NCBI RefSeq assembly: GCF_014203645.1
Contig: NZ_JACHJL010000016.1
Span: forward strand, 117,155 to 181,154
DNA length: 64,000 bases
Origin: Streptomyces zagrosensis
Lineage (GTDB): Bacteria; Actinomycetota; Actinomycetes; Streptomycetales; Streptomycetaceae
Direction of reading: 5' to 3'
Shown: one piece after another, positions 16,572 through 24,126 of the stretch
Position numbering within the stretch: position 1 is the first letter of the stretch
Layout of the letters: each line of letters begins with the position of its first letter
The notes under the pieces: generated by a model
Told to the model about the DNA's origin: nothing
What the model saw: the letters and a program-made list of their open reading frames with translations, nothing else
Databases searched by the model: none
Translations under genes and position numbers: made by a program

Positions 16572-17783
16572 CTACAACACCTGGAGCAGCACCCCGTCCA
16601 CGGGCAGCCGCAACTCATCCGTCGCCAGCGCCGATGCGATCCGCAGCGCCCCGGCCAGCGGGCTTCCGGCCGCCTCCACGACCGGGACCCCGGGCAGCCG
16701 TCGAGCCAGCTCATCTCGTACCGGCTTCAGCAGCGGCGCGCCCAGCTGAAAAAGGCCGCCGGTGAGCGCGACCGTACGGCGCCCATCGGCGTCCTTGGAC
16801 TCGCCGCCTGCGGCTGGCTCGCGCGCTTGCCCGCCCGCCTGCTCGCCGCCTGCGGTCGGCTCGCCGTTCGGGCCTTCCCTGGAGGCGCCCCAGTGGGTAG
16901 CTGTCGCGTCCCTGCCGTCCCGTGCGCGGCCCGCACCGGGGCAGACGGCCTGCGCGGCGCGTGCGATGTGGTCCGCGGCCTCGCGCAAGATGGCGGCGGC
17001 CACCGGATCGGTGGCCGCGCAGCGGCCGACCTCGGGGGCGAAGGAAGCCAGCACGGCGGGGCGGTCTGGGCGCGGGTACAGCAGCCCAGGCAGCGCTGCG
17101 GGCGGCCCGAACACCGCCTCAAGCCGCTGGAGCAGCGGCGTCGAACCGCCGGCGCGCCCGTCGTACGCGCGCATCGCCGCCTCAAGCCCGGCGCGGCCGA
17201 TCCACGCGCCGCCACCACAGTCGCCCAGCAGATGGCCCCAGCCATCCGCGCGCTGCCAACCGCCGTGTGGGCCGTCGCTGAGACTGCTACCGAGGGCGAT
17301 CATGCCGGTGCCGGCGGCCACCACAACACCGGGGCGCTGGCCGAGGGCCCCCGCGTACGCCGTGACGCCATCGGCCGCGAGCGCGAGATGGCGAAGGCCG
17401 AAAGCGTCCGCCAGCGCCGCGGGTAGCCGAGCGCGCAGATCACTTCCCAAGGTGGCCATGCCCGCCGCGCCCACGCAGCCGGCGTGCACCGTGGTGGCAC
17501 CGACATCGCGCAGCAACTGTTCGACGGCCGGCAGCACCCGCGCGAGCAGCCCGCCGGCGTCGATGCCGCGCTCCCCGACGCTGACCGGGGTGGGGGAGTG
17601 CCAGGTCAGCGGCTGCGCCGCGGGGCGGCCCAGCGGCTCGACGGGGCCAAGGGCGATGCGTACGCCCGAGCCTCCGGAGTCAATGCCCAGCACGTACGGG
17701 CGAGCACTGTCGTACGGTTCGGGGTCGGCTGCGCGGCCCGCGGCGCTCGCCGCGGGACCGGGCCGGGGCTCGAAGGCGGACAT
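16572..17783 (-). CDS. BadF/BadG/BcrA/BcrD-type ATPase, N-acetylglucosamine-kinase-like
   Basis: About 403 residues of the ASKHA (actin-like) sugar kinase fold. PHOSPHATE-1 is VLGIDSGGSGVRIAL. The central part has GCVGAAGMATL and VVVAAGTGMIALG, then GWGHLLGDCGGGAWIGRAGL, the typical GlcNAc-kinase glycine-rich block. ADENOSINE is VALTGGLFQLG. A Gly/Glu-rich linker (about residues 300-345) interrupts the C-terminal lobe. It should phosphorylate GlcNAc or a similar amino sugar. The start may be the ATG at 17807, overlapping the upstream gene by 20 bases. With the chitinase and DasR-like sites nearby, a role in chitin-derived sugar use is a reasonable inference. Confidence 0.82.
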   Translation of the reverse strand: MSAFEPRPGPAASAAGRAADPEPYDSARPYVLGIDSGGSGVRIALGPVEPLGRPAAQPLTWHSPTPVSVGERGIDAGGLLARVLPAVEQLLRDVGATTVHAGCVGAAGMATLGSDLRARLPAALADAFGLRHLALAADGVTAYAGALGQRPGVVVAAGTGMIALGSSLSDGPHGGWQRADGWGHLLGDCGGGAWIGRAGLEAAMRAYDGRAGGSTPLLQRLEAVFGPPAALPGLLYPRPDRPAVLASFAPEVGRCAATDPVAAAILREAADHIARAAQAVCPGAGRARDGRDATATHWGASREGPNGEPTAGGEQAGGQAREPAAGGESKDADGRRTVALTGGLFQLGAPLLKPVRDELARRLPGVPVVEAAGSPLAGALRIASALATDELRLPVDGVLLQVL

Positions 17784-17787
17784 CGGC

Positions 17788-18606
17788 TCAGCCGAACCCG
17801 CGGGCATCCTGCTTCAGTGCCGTGTCCACGGTCAACGCCGTCGCGACGACCAGGCTCAACAGCGGTTCGGGCAGCTGGTGGTGGATTTGCAGCACGTAGT
17901 TGTCCGCGGTGGTGAACATGGTCTTGGCGAGGCCCTCCCAGGTCTTGGTGATCCGGGCGATCTCGCGGTCAGTATGGTCAACGATGGCGAAGTTCCAGGC
18001 GCGCCAGTTCTCCGCCTTGATGGCGCCCAACTGCTGACCATTGGCCATAATGGCAAAATTGATCTTGCCGATGACGTTCTGCTGCAAGATCTCGCCGACC
18101 GGCTGCCCGTCCGGGCGGGCGACCAGGACCTTGGACTTCATGAACTTCGCCGGCCGGGTCATCACGAGCTGCGGCTGCCCGTAGGCGTCGCGAATCTCCA
18201 GCCGGTGCGTCATGAACTGATCGAAGCTGGCGACGAACCGGGCCACCTTCTTCAGCGTGCTCTGCCCGACCTGGACCACTGAGCCGATGGTCTGACCATG
18301 CTGGTCGAAGACGCTGTATTCATTGGTCAACTCGATGAGCTTGGCCTTTTGGTTCACCACCAGCACCGGCTCGGTGAACAGCGTGCCACCGCCCTGGCCC
18401 GCAGCGGGAGCCAGGCCCGCCTGTTGCTGGACCTGCCGCTGGATCTTCTCGGGCTGGGGGACTGCGGCCTGCTGCTGCACAGCCTGCCCGGGCTGCCCGG
18501 GATGGGTGTGCTCGCTCCACTGAGCGCCGTCCCACCAGCGCAGGAGATTCGGAGTGCCCTGCGGGTCGGCGTACCAGCCCGCGGGTGTGTTGGGGTGAGT
18601 CGTCAT
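17788..18606 (-). CDS. DUF2510 + phospholipid-scramblase/LURP-like protein
   Basis: 272 residues. An N-terminal DUF2510 motif (GWYADPQGTPNLLRWWDGAQW) is followed by a Gln/Pro-rich linker (residues 40-72) and a scramblase/LURP-one-related beta-barrel with LVVNQKAKLIELTNEYSVFD and NFAIMANGQQLGAIKAENW. Actinobacterial members are probably membrane-proximal; lipid scrambling activity is not established. The kinase gene follows within a few bases or overlaps, suggesting one operon. Confidence 0.87.
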   Translation of the reverse strand: MTTHPNTPAGWYADPQGTPNLLRWWDGAQWSEHTHPGQPGQAVQQQAAVPQPEKIQRQVQQQAGLAPAAGQGGGTLFTEPVLVVNQKAKLIELTNEYSVFDQHGQTIGSVVQVGQSTLKKVARFVASFDQFMTHRLEIRDAYGQPQLVMTRPAKFMKSKVLVARPDGQPVGEILQQNVIGKINFAIMANGQQLGAIKAENWRAWNFAIVDHTDREIARITKTWEGLAKTMFTTADNYVLQIHHQLPEPLLSLVVATALTVDTALKQDARGFG

Positions 18607-18668
18607 GTCCCGACACTATCGCCCGCTCATCTGATTACGGCCGGTGCGTGGTGGGCGCGGCCATGCCA

Positions 18669-18716
18669 AGTCGATGACGCGCGGCCCTCCCGAGTCGATG
18701 ACGCGCGGCCCTTCCG
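18669..18716. repeat. 24-bp tandem repeat, two copies
   Basis: Units 18669-18692 and 18693-18716 differ at one base and share AGTCGATGACGCGCGGCCC. They fill much of the gap between the scramblase-like gene start and the uracil-DNA glycosylase stop. Confidence 0.85.
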
Positions 18717-18718
18717 AG

Positions 18719-19426
18719 TCAGGGCAGGCGCCACTCGACCGGCTGGGCCCCCTGCCGCATCAGCAGGTCATTCGCGCGGCTGAACGGGCGCGAGCCGAAG
18801 AAACCCCGATCGGCCGACATCGGCGAGGGATGCGCGGACTCGACCGCGGGCAGCTGGCCAAGGAGCGGTCGCACATTGCGCGCGTCCCGCCCCCACAGAA
18901 TCGACACCAGCGGCTTGCCTCGCGCGACCAGCGCCTTGATGGCCTGCTCGGTGACCTCTTCCCAGCCCTTGCCCCGGTGCGCTGCTGGCTTGCGCGGGGC
19001 GGTAGTGAGCGCCCTGTTGAGCAGCAGCACGCCCTGTTCGGTCCAGGGCGTCAAGTCACCGGTGGACGGGCGGGGATGGCCGAGGTCGGTGTTCATCTCG
19101 CGAAAGATGTTCTCCAAACTCCCGGGCAGCGGGCGCACTTCGGGCGCCACGGAGAAGCTGAGCCCTACCGCGTGTCCGGGCGTGGGATACGGGTCCTGCC
19201 CGACGATGAGCACGCGCACCTCATCGAACGGCTGCTGAAAAGCGCGCAGCACATGCGGTCCCGCCGGCAGATAGGTCCGCCCCGCCGCGATCTCGGTGCG
19301 GAGGAAGGCCCCCATCGCCGTGATGCGGTCGGCAACGGGCTCAAGTGCGTTGGCCCAGCCGGGTTCTACGATTTCCTTCAACGGTCGTCCAGCCACGGCC
19401 GTCACTCTACTGGCCCGCACCGTCAC
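18719..19426 (-). CDS. ung: Uracil-DNA glycosylase, family 1
   Basis: Up to 235 residues. The catalytic water-activating loop is GQDPYPTPGHAVGLSFS, the uracil-recognition segment is GVLLLNRALTT, and the DNA-intercalation loop is HPSPMSADRGFFG, all intact. It removes uracil from DNA to start base-excision repair. Several in-frame GTG codons compete as start (19426, 19420). The one at 19420 is better spaced from GAGGAG, so the true protein may be two residues shorter. Confidence 0.95.
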   Translation of the reverse strand: MTVRASRVTAVAGRPLKEIVEPGWANALEPVADRITAMGAFLRTEIAAGRTYLPAGPHVLRAFQQPFDEVRVLIVGQDPYPTPGHAVGLSFSVAPEVRPLPGSLENIFREMNTDLGHPRPSTGDLTPWTEQGVLLLNRALTTAPRKPAAHRGKGWEEVTEQAIKALVARGKPLVSILWGRDARNVRPLLGQLPAVESAHPSPMSADRGFFGSRPFSRANDLLMRQGAQPVEWRLP

Positions 19427-19776
19427 TCCTCACCCGACCGCCGCGGCCCCTTCGCGCAAGCCCGCCCCGGTAGGTGCCGGGCGAGTAGCCGCTGGGTGTG
19501 GCCCGGCTGCCTCGGTTACGCACGGGTGTGGACCTCCTCGTCCCGCCGCGCCCCCGGCCTGGCTCGGTGATCGTCCCCACCGCCGTGCCCCGGAGGCCGG
19601 CCCTGGGCGTCCCCCGGGCCGTAAACGGCAGCTGGTGGCCAGGGCTGGTGCGGGTGCCTGGGCCGGAGCCGTCGTCGCCGGTGGACATGGGGGTAGCGTA
19701 ATTCGAAGTGTTTCGTAGTACGGTAGTGATCGTACTAAGCGCAGCCGGGTCGGCTGCCCAGGTGAACGGAGTTCTT
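19427..19776. other. Divergent intergenic region, ung / OYE
   Basis: 350 bp. The only clear signal is the dyad at 19716-19737 near the OYE start. The rest is GC-rich, with open frames on both strands that match no family I know. Confidence 0.5.
19716..19737 (+). promoter_or_regulatory. Inverted-repeat operator before the OYE gene
   Basis: TAGTACG and CGTACTA form a perfect 7-bp dyad with an 8-base spacer, about 40 bp before the GTG start. The lower G+C around it suggests the promoter. No regulator gene is adjacent, so the binding protein is unknown; MarR or HxlR types are common for this enzyme class. Confidence 0.7.
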
Positions 19777-20874
19777 GTGAGTGCCCTCTTCGAGCCCCTT
19801 CGGCTACGGTCGTTGACCATCCCCAACAGGGTCTGGATGTCCCCGATGTGCCAATACAGCGCTGACGCGACGGGTCCGGACGTGGGCGCTCCGGGAGACT
19901 GGCACTTTGCGCACTATGGTGCACGGGCTGCCGGTGGCACTGGATTGATCATGGTCGAGGCCACCGCTGTCTCCGCGGAAGGCCGGATCAGCCCCGGGGA
20001 CCTGGGGATCTGGAACGACAGGCAAACGGCGGCGTTCCGGCGGATCACCTCCTTCGTCAAGGAGCAGGGCGCGGTGCCGGGTGTCCAGCTGGCCCATGCC
20101 GGCCGCAAGGCATCGACAGACGCACCGTGGCGCGGCGGCGCGCCTGTGGACTCCGCAGCGCATGGCTGGCAACCGGTCGCGCCGAGCCCGCTGCCCTTCG
20201 ACGAGGGGCACCCTGTCCCCGCCGAGCTGACGGTCGAGGGAATTCAGCAGGTGGTTGAGGACTTCGCCGCCGCGGCTCGGCGGGCTCGGGAAGCCGGATT
20301 CGACGTAGTGGAAATCCACGGCGCCCACGGCTACCTCATCGGCGAGTTCCTCTCCCCGCACACCAACCACCGCACCGATGCGTACGGCGGTTCCTATGAG
20401 AACCGGACGCGTTTCGCGTTGCAGGTCGTGGACGCGGTGCGAGCGGTCTGGCCCGAGGAGTTGCCCGTCTTCTTTCGCATTTCCGCAACCGACTGGCTGA
20501 CGGAAAACCCGGAAGACGAGCGCGAGGGGTGGACGGCCGACGACACCGTACGGTTCGCCGCTGACTTGCAGGCGCACGGGATTGACCTGCTGGATGTCTC
20601 CACCGGTGGTAACGCGCCGAAGGCACGAATTGTTGCCGGGCCCGGTTATCAGGTGCCGTTCGCCGAGCGGGTCAGGGCCGAAACCGGTCTTGCCGTGGGG
20701 GCTGTCGGAGAGATAACCGAAGCGCGGCAGGCCGAGAAGATCGTCGAGAACCAACAGGCGGACGCCGTTCTCATCGGCCGCGAATTGCTGCGTAACCCGT
20801 CATTTGCCCGTCATGCTGCCCGTGAACTCGGTGGCGAAGTAGCCGGGCCGATCCAGTACCACAGGGCGATCTGA
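19777..20874 (+). CDS. NADH:flavin oxidoreductase, old yellow enzyme (YqjM-like)
   Basis: 365 residues from a GTG with GGAG six bases upstream; a longer frame from 19708 would run through the operator. FMN-binding TIM barrel of the YqjM subgroup: SPMCQYSA near the start (the Cys typical of this class), HGAHGYLIGEFLSPHTNHRT with the substrate-binding His pair, YGGSYENRTRF, and VGAVGEIT followed by DAVLIGRELLRNP. It reduces activated C=C bonds with NAD(P)H. A free-standing gene with its own operator suggests induction by electrophiles. Confidence 0.93.
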   Translation: MSALFEPLRLRSLTIPNRVWMSPMCQYSADATGPDVGAPGDWHFAHYGARAAGGTGLIMVEATAVSAEGRISPGDLGIWNDRQTAAFRRITSFVKEQGAVPGVQLAHAGRKASTDAPWRGGAPVDSAAHGWQPVAPSPLPFDEGHPVPAELTVEGIQQVVEDFAAAARRAREAGFDVVEIHGAHGYLIGEFLSPHTNHRTDAYGGSYENRTRFALQVVDAVRAVWPEELPVFFRISATDWLTENPEDEREGWTADDTVRFAADLQAHGIDLLDVSTGGNAPKARIVAGPGYQVPFAERVRAETGLAVGAVGEITEARQAEKIVENQQADAVLIGRELLRNPSFARHAARELGGEVAGPIQYHRAI

Positions 20875-21033
20875 AAGCCACGCGGGCGCTATGGGCACCG
20901 CGCGGTGAATCCCTCATGCGTGCTGGGTGCTTCGGGAAAACGTAAACGAAGGGTTGTCGGGGCGATGAGCTCGCTCTGGGGCCTTCGTAGCGCGAGATGA
21001 GACACGGACGCTTTCGGCGGACGAACGCACCAA

Positions 21034-21076
21034 GGGGCGCGGAACAGATCTTCGGTCTGTTCCGCGTCCCTTTTTT
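21034..21076 (+). terminator. Canonical intrinsic terminator
   Basis: GGGGCGCGGAACAGA pairs with TCTGTTCCGCGTCCC (one G-T pair) around a short TTCG-containing loop and is followed by TTTTTT. It is about 160 bp downstream of the OYE stop and is the only T-run terminator found in the window. It isolates the siderophore locus from upstream reading. Confidence 0.9.
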
Positions 21077-21284
21077 ACGACAGCCCAGGCCCCCCAGTCC
21101 GGCAGAGGACCCCGGGCCCCTCAGCCCGGTCCTAAGGGTGAACCCGTGGCCGCTGTGCGGCCGAGCAGCCCCGTTTCCGCCGTGCGCCGAAGCAGCGGCC
21201 GGCGCCGCCAAGGCCGGAAGCTACCGGCTTCCGGGCCCCGCGCCGATCGCTGCCCGACGATGGCCCACCGAAGCCGACAGGGCA

Positions 21285-21303
21285 TTAGGTTAGGCTCACC
21301 TAA
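21285..21303 (+). promoter_or_regulatory. Iron box 1, before the esterase operon
   Basis: TTAGGTTAGGCTCACCTAA matches the 19-bp DmdR/IdeR/DtxR consensus (TTAGGTTAGGCTAACCTAA) at 18 positions. It is part of a larger dyad, GCATTAGGT-N7-ACCTAATGC (21282-21306). Predicted repression by Fe2+-loaded regulator, release under iron starvation. Confidence 0.9.
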
Positions 21304-21351
21304 TGCACGATGGGCCCAACCTCTCCCCTTCCCTCTCGCAAGGAGAAGTTC

Positions 21352-21453
21352 ATGCGCCTGGCGATCGAACGGGTCAGCACCCAAGACGGCACGAACACGC
21401 CTCCCCGCGGACTCTTCCCGACCATGGTCAGCCGCCCCACCAGCAGGCCATGA
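21352..21453 (+). CDS. Small ORF (33 residues) coupled to the esterase
   Basis: ATG at 21352 with a near-perfect ribosome binding site (AAGGAGAAG, five-base spacing). It ends in TGA at 21451-21453, overlapping the esterase ATG as ATGA. It begins MRLAIERVSTQDG and ends MVSRPTSRP. It is the first ORF after iron box 1, in the place where coelichelin clusters carry the MbtH gene cchK. It is half the MbtH length and shows none of its motifs (no NPFDD-like start or SLWP). I do not recognise it. It could be a leader that couples translation, or a novel small protein. Confidence 0.5.
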   Translation: MRLAIERVSTQDGTNTPPRGLFPTMVSRPTSRP

Positions 21454-22562
21454 CCGATCCCCACGCCGGCCTCGCAGCCGACAACGACACCGCCTTCGCC
21501 GCATTCGGGCTGCCCGGCACACCGGGCACCGACGAGTTCTGGGCGGCGGCGCGCACGCCCGTGTCAATCCCCGCCGCCGACGGTGGTTGGCTGACGCTGT
21601 TCCTGTGGCGCGGGTCTGCGGCCAGCGTCGGCTTCGAAAGCTGGTCACCGCCCATCGCGCTCCGCAGATGGGCCGATACGGACTGCTGGTACGCCGAAGT
21701 GCGCATGCCCGAGCGGCTGCGCGTGACGTATCAACTCCTCACCGACGACGCAGCGTACGCCGACCCGTTCAACCCGGTCGGCGCGGGCGCTGACCGCTCC
21801 ATCGCCGCGACCCCTGACGCCCCGGCCCAGCCGCACTGGCCCGCCATCGGCGCGGACGATGTCCTGCCCCTTCCCCGCACCCGGTTGCGCTGGCCCAGTG
21901 AACGGCTCGGTGGACGGCGCACCGTGCGCATCCACCCGGCGGGCGGCGGCGGACCGGTGGTCCTGCTGCTGGACGGCGACGATTGGCTGCACCTGCACCC
22001 GGCCATGACCGCGTTCGACGCGGCCGTCGCCAGCGGTGAGATGCTCCCCGTCACCCTCGTCTTCCTACCGGCCAAGGACCGGCAGGCCGAGTTCGGGTGC
22101 AGGCGCGAGCTGTGGGAGGCGGTCCGGGACGAACTGCTGCCGCTGGTGGCGGAATCCGGCGTACGGGCCGACCTGGACCGGCTGGTGGTCGCCGGGCAGA
22201 GCCTGGGCGGGCTGAGCGCGATATACGCGGCGTTGGAGTTCCCGGACCTGGTCACCCGCGTCGCCTGCCAGTCGGCGTCCCTGTGGTGGACACCCGACGC
22301 CATGGACCTGGCGGACCCCATGAGCGGCCCAGTCGGCGGCGCCATCGCCGCGCGCCTGCGCCAGGGCCCCGACCTGTCCGCGCTGCGGTGCGCGTTCGAC
22401 GTGGGGGAGCACGAGACGGGCATGCTGCCCCACTGCGAACTGGCCGAGACCCTGACCGAACAGGCAGGTGCAACGGTGCGGGTTTCGCGCTCGCCCGCGG
22501 ACCACGACCGGGCCGGCTGGCGGCACGCCCTGCTCAGGGATGTCGCGTGGGCTCTCGCTTGA
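21450..22562 (+). CDS. cchJ: Ferric-siderophore esterase (enterochelin-esterase type)
   Basis: 370 residues from the ATG at 21450. Residues 1-150 form the Fes-type N-terminal domain (FLWRGSAASVGFESWSPP, YAEVRMPERLRVTYQLL, DPFNP). Residues 150-370 are an alpha/beta-hydrolase domain with LLLDGDDWLH, the nucleophile elbow VVAGQSLGGLSAIYAA and a likely catalytic His in DHDRAGWRHALL. Homologues hydrolyse ferric siderophores to free iron, or release NRPS products. The NRPS here has no thioesterase domain, so a release role is possible, as proposed for CchJ of coelichelin biosynthesis. Preceded by iron box 1 and a coupled small ORF. Confidence 0.88.
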   Translation: MTDPHAGLAADNDTAFAAFGLPGTPGTDEFWAAARTPVSIPAADGGWLTLFLWRGSAASVGFESWSPPIALRRWADTDCWYAEVRMPERLRVTYQLLTDDAAYADPFNPVGAGADRSIAATPDAPAQPHWPAIGADDVLPLPRTRLRWPSERLGGRRTVRIHPAGGGGPVVLLLDGDDWLHLHPAMTAFDAAVASGEMLPVTLVFLPAKDRQAEFGCRRELWEAVRDELLPLVAESGVRADLDRLVVAGQSLGGLSAIYAALEFPDLVTRVACQSASLWWTPDAMDLADPMSGPVGGAIAARLRQGPDLSALRCAFDVGEHETGMLPHCELAETLTEQAGATVRVSRSPADHDRAGWRHALLRDVAWALA

Positions 22563-22663
22563 GCGGTGGCGGTCGCGGTGGCACGGCCGGGCGGCGCCTG
22601 ACTGACTGGCGGACGGAGCCCTACGGCGTACAGCCTGGGCGGGTTTGCAGCGCCGTCCAGAGA

Positions 22664-24013
22664 TCAAGCGCTCTTTTGCCGCAGGAGTGCGCGCGCTCGC
22701 TCGTGGGTGTGGCGTGCAGTGGCGTTCTTCCGGTAGGGAGCCAGGCACGTCACAACGGACCGTACGCGGTCGTCTACCCGACCCGAGTGCATGGCGGGGT
22801 AGGAGTCCAACACGCCGGACCACGTGGCGCAGGCGGCGTCCAGGTGGCCTACCTCTAGCTGCCGCTCAGCCAGCAAGCCGCCGAAGATGAGCCCTGATCG
22901 GTGGCTGTCCTTCTCGCCGCGGAGCCGGAAGTGATCCTGAAGCGACTGCACGCTTCCCTTCACGTCGCCGAGCTCATACCGCACTTGGGCTGTGTGATAG
23001 GCGAGCGTCGAGACGCTATACCCACCCGTGGCAGCGCCGGTGGAACTGTTCGCCTGGTCGATAGCGCGCTCCGTCTCGCACAGGCTGTGCAGTGCGTTCG
23101 TCTTGGCGCCCGTCATGGCATACCCGTGCGCCTGCTGACCGGCCATGAACGCGCGCATGTAGGGAGTTGACGAGGGAGCGGCGTCAGCGGCGGCGTTCGC
23201 GTACCGAGCAGCATGAGCACCGTGGCCCAGGTTCGCCGCCTGGACGCTGATGCCCCGAAGGACGTGGCAATACGTCATGTGGTCGTCAGCGGCGCCAGCT
23301 AATTCCAAACCCTTGATGTAGTACCGCTGCGCCAGCCGGTGAAGCCCTTCATCCATCGCCATCCAACCGGTGAAGTAGCAAACCATCGCGGCGGACGACA
23401 ACATCGCCTTGCGAATGTGATCAGGGGCGGAGGCCCTGAGATACGGCGCCACCGTGCTGACGAGGAACGCGCTAGCCATGGGTCGGGCGTACTGCCCGCC
23501 GAACGCCCCGTCGATCTCCTGTAGACGATCAATCATCGCCTCCACTGAATCGACTTCGGCTTGGCCGATAGCCGCGTGGGGGTTGCTTTGCACCGCGTAC
23601 GCACGCCCCACCACGTCCTGCCATCCGGGGACGGCGAGCGCCACGGAGAACAGACCCGCGCCCACTACATGACGGCGTGACGCACTCACGTATGCCCTCC
23701 CCAGGTCAACGAGATCGTCCACCACATCACTACCCGGTCGCGCGTTCGCACTACCCTCTGGCCGTGGAAAGCCGGCGTCTTCCAGGGTGAGCGCGCGCCC
23801 AAGGCGGCGCGCCAGCGCTTCCACGATGAGCCGCCGGATGGGGAGCGGCGGAACGGTGCCGTTCAGCCATGCCCACGCGGCCTGTGGGCTGTACGCCTTG
23901 GGCGTGCCGCGTTCGGTACACAGCTTGTTCACCTGCTGGGCGAACTGCCGGAGCGTCCATTCGGTTTCTCGAAACAGTTGCTCCAACGACGTGTTGGGCA
24001 CTCGCTCAGCCAT
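22664..24013 (-). CDS. Helix-turn-helix/TPR-type regulatory protein
   Basis: 449 residues from the ATG at 24013 (AGGGG upstream). The N-terminal 90 residues look like a helix-turn-helix of the type LEQLFRETEWTLRQFAQQVN ... WAWLNGTVPPLPIRRLIVEA. The rest is alpha-helical with tetratricopeptide-like repeats (GLELAGAADDHMTYCHVLRG, AAHAARYANAAADAAPS, LGDVKGSVQSLQDHF). Such proteins are common Streptomyces regulators with unknown signals. It sits inside the siderophore locus, between the esterase and the ABC exporter half, on the exporter strand. I know no counterpart in coelichelin clusters. It may be an insertion or a pathway regulator. Its base composition is somewhat lower in G+C than its neighbours. 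Confidence 0.75.
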   Translation of the reverse strand: MAERVPNTSLEQLFRETEWTLRQFAQQVNKLCTERGTPKAYSPQAAWAWLNGTVPPLPIRRLIVEALARRLGRALTLEDAGFPRPEGSANARPGSDVVDDLVDLGRAYVSASRRHVVGAGLFSVALAVPGWQDVVGRAYAVQSNPHAAIGQAEVDSVEAMIDRLQEIDGAFGGQYARPMASAFLVSTVAPYLRASAPDHIRKAMLSSAAMVCYFTGWMAMDEGLHRLAQRYYIKGLELAGAADDHMTYCHVLRGISVQAANLGHGAHAARYANAAADAAPSSTPYMRAFMAGQQAHGYAMTGAKTNALHSLCETERAIDQANSSTGAATGGYSVSTLAYHTAQVRYELGDVKGSVQSLQDHFRLRGEKDSHRSGLIFGGLLAERQLEVGHLDAACATWSGVLDSYPAMHSGRVDDRVRSVVTCLAPYRKNATARHTHERARALLRQKSA

Positions 24014-24126
24014 GACCACCCCTGCATGTGACGCGGATGGGAATCCCGTTGGACGCCACAGTACCGCTGTGCGTAGCGGCACGGTTGCTCAGCGCGAGCG
24101 GCAAGCCCCCGCAACCGACCGGCGTT

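Larger units (their letters stand above)
20875..21351. other. Intergenic region before the siderophore locus
   Basis: Contains the terminator at 21034-21076 and the iron box at 21285-21303. No supported coding sequence is seen between them. Confidence 0.6.

Noticed and set aside
20930..21076. Structured RNA or tRNA before the terminator at 21034
   Set aside because: No cloverleaf or known riboswitch pattern could be drawn; only the terminator itself is convincing.
21303..21450. A hidden or frameshifted MbtH gene before the esterase
   Set aside because: All three plus-strand frames were read; none shows the NPFDD-type start or the SLWP motif.
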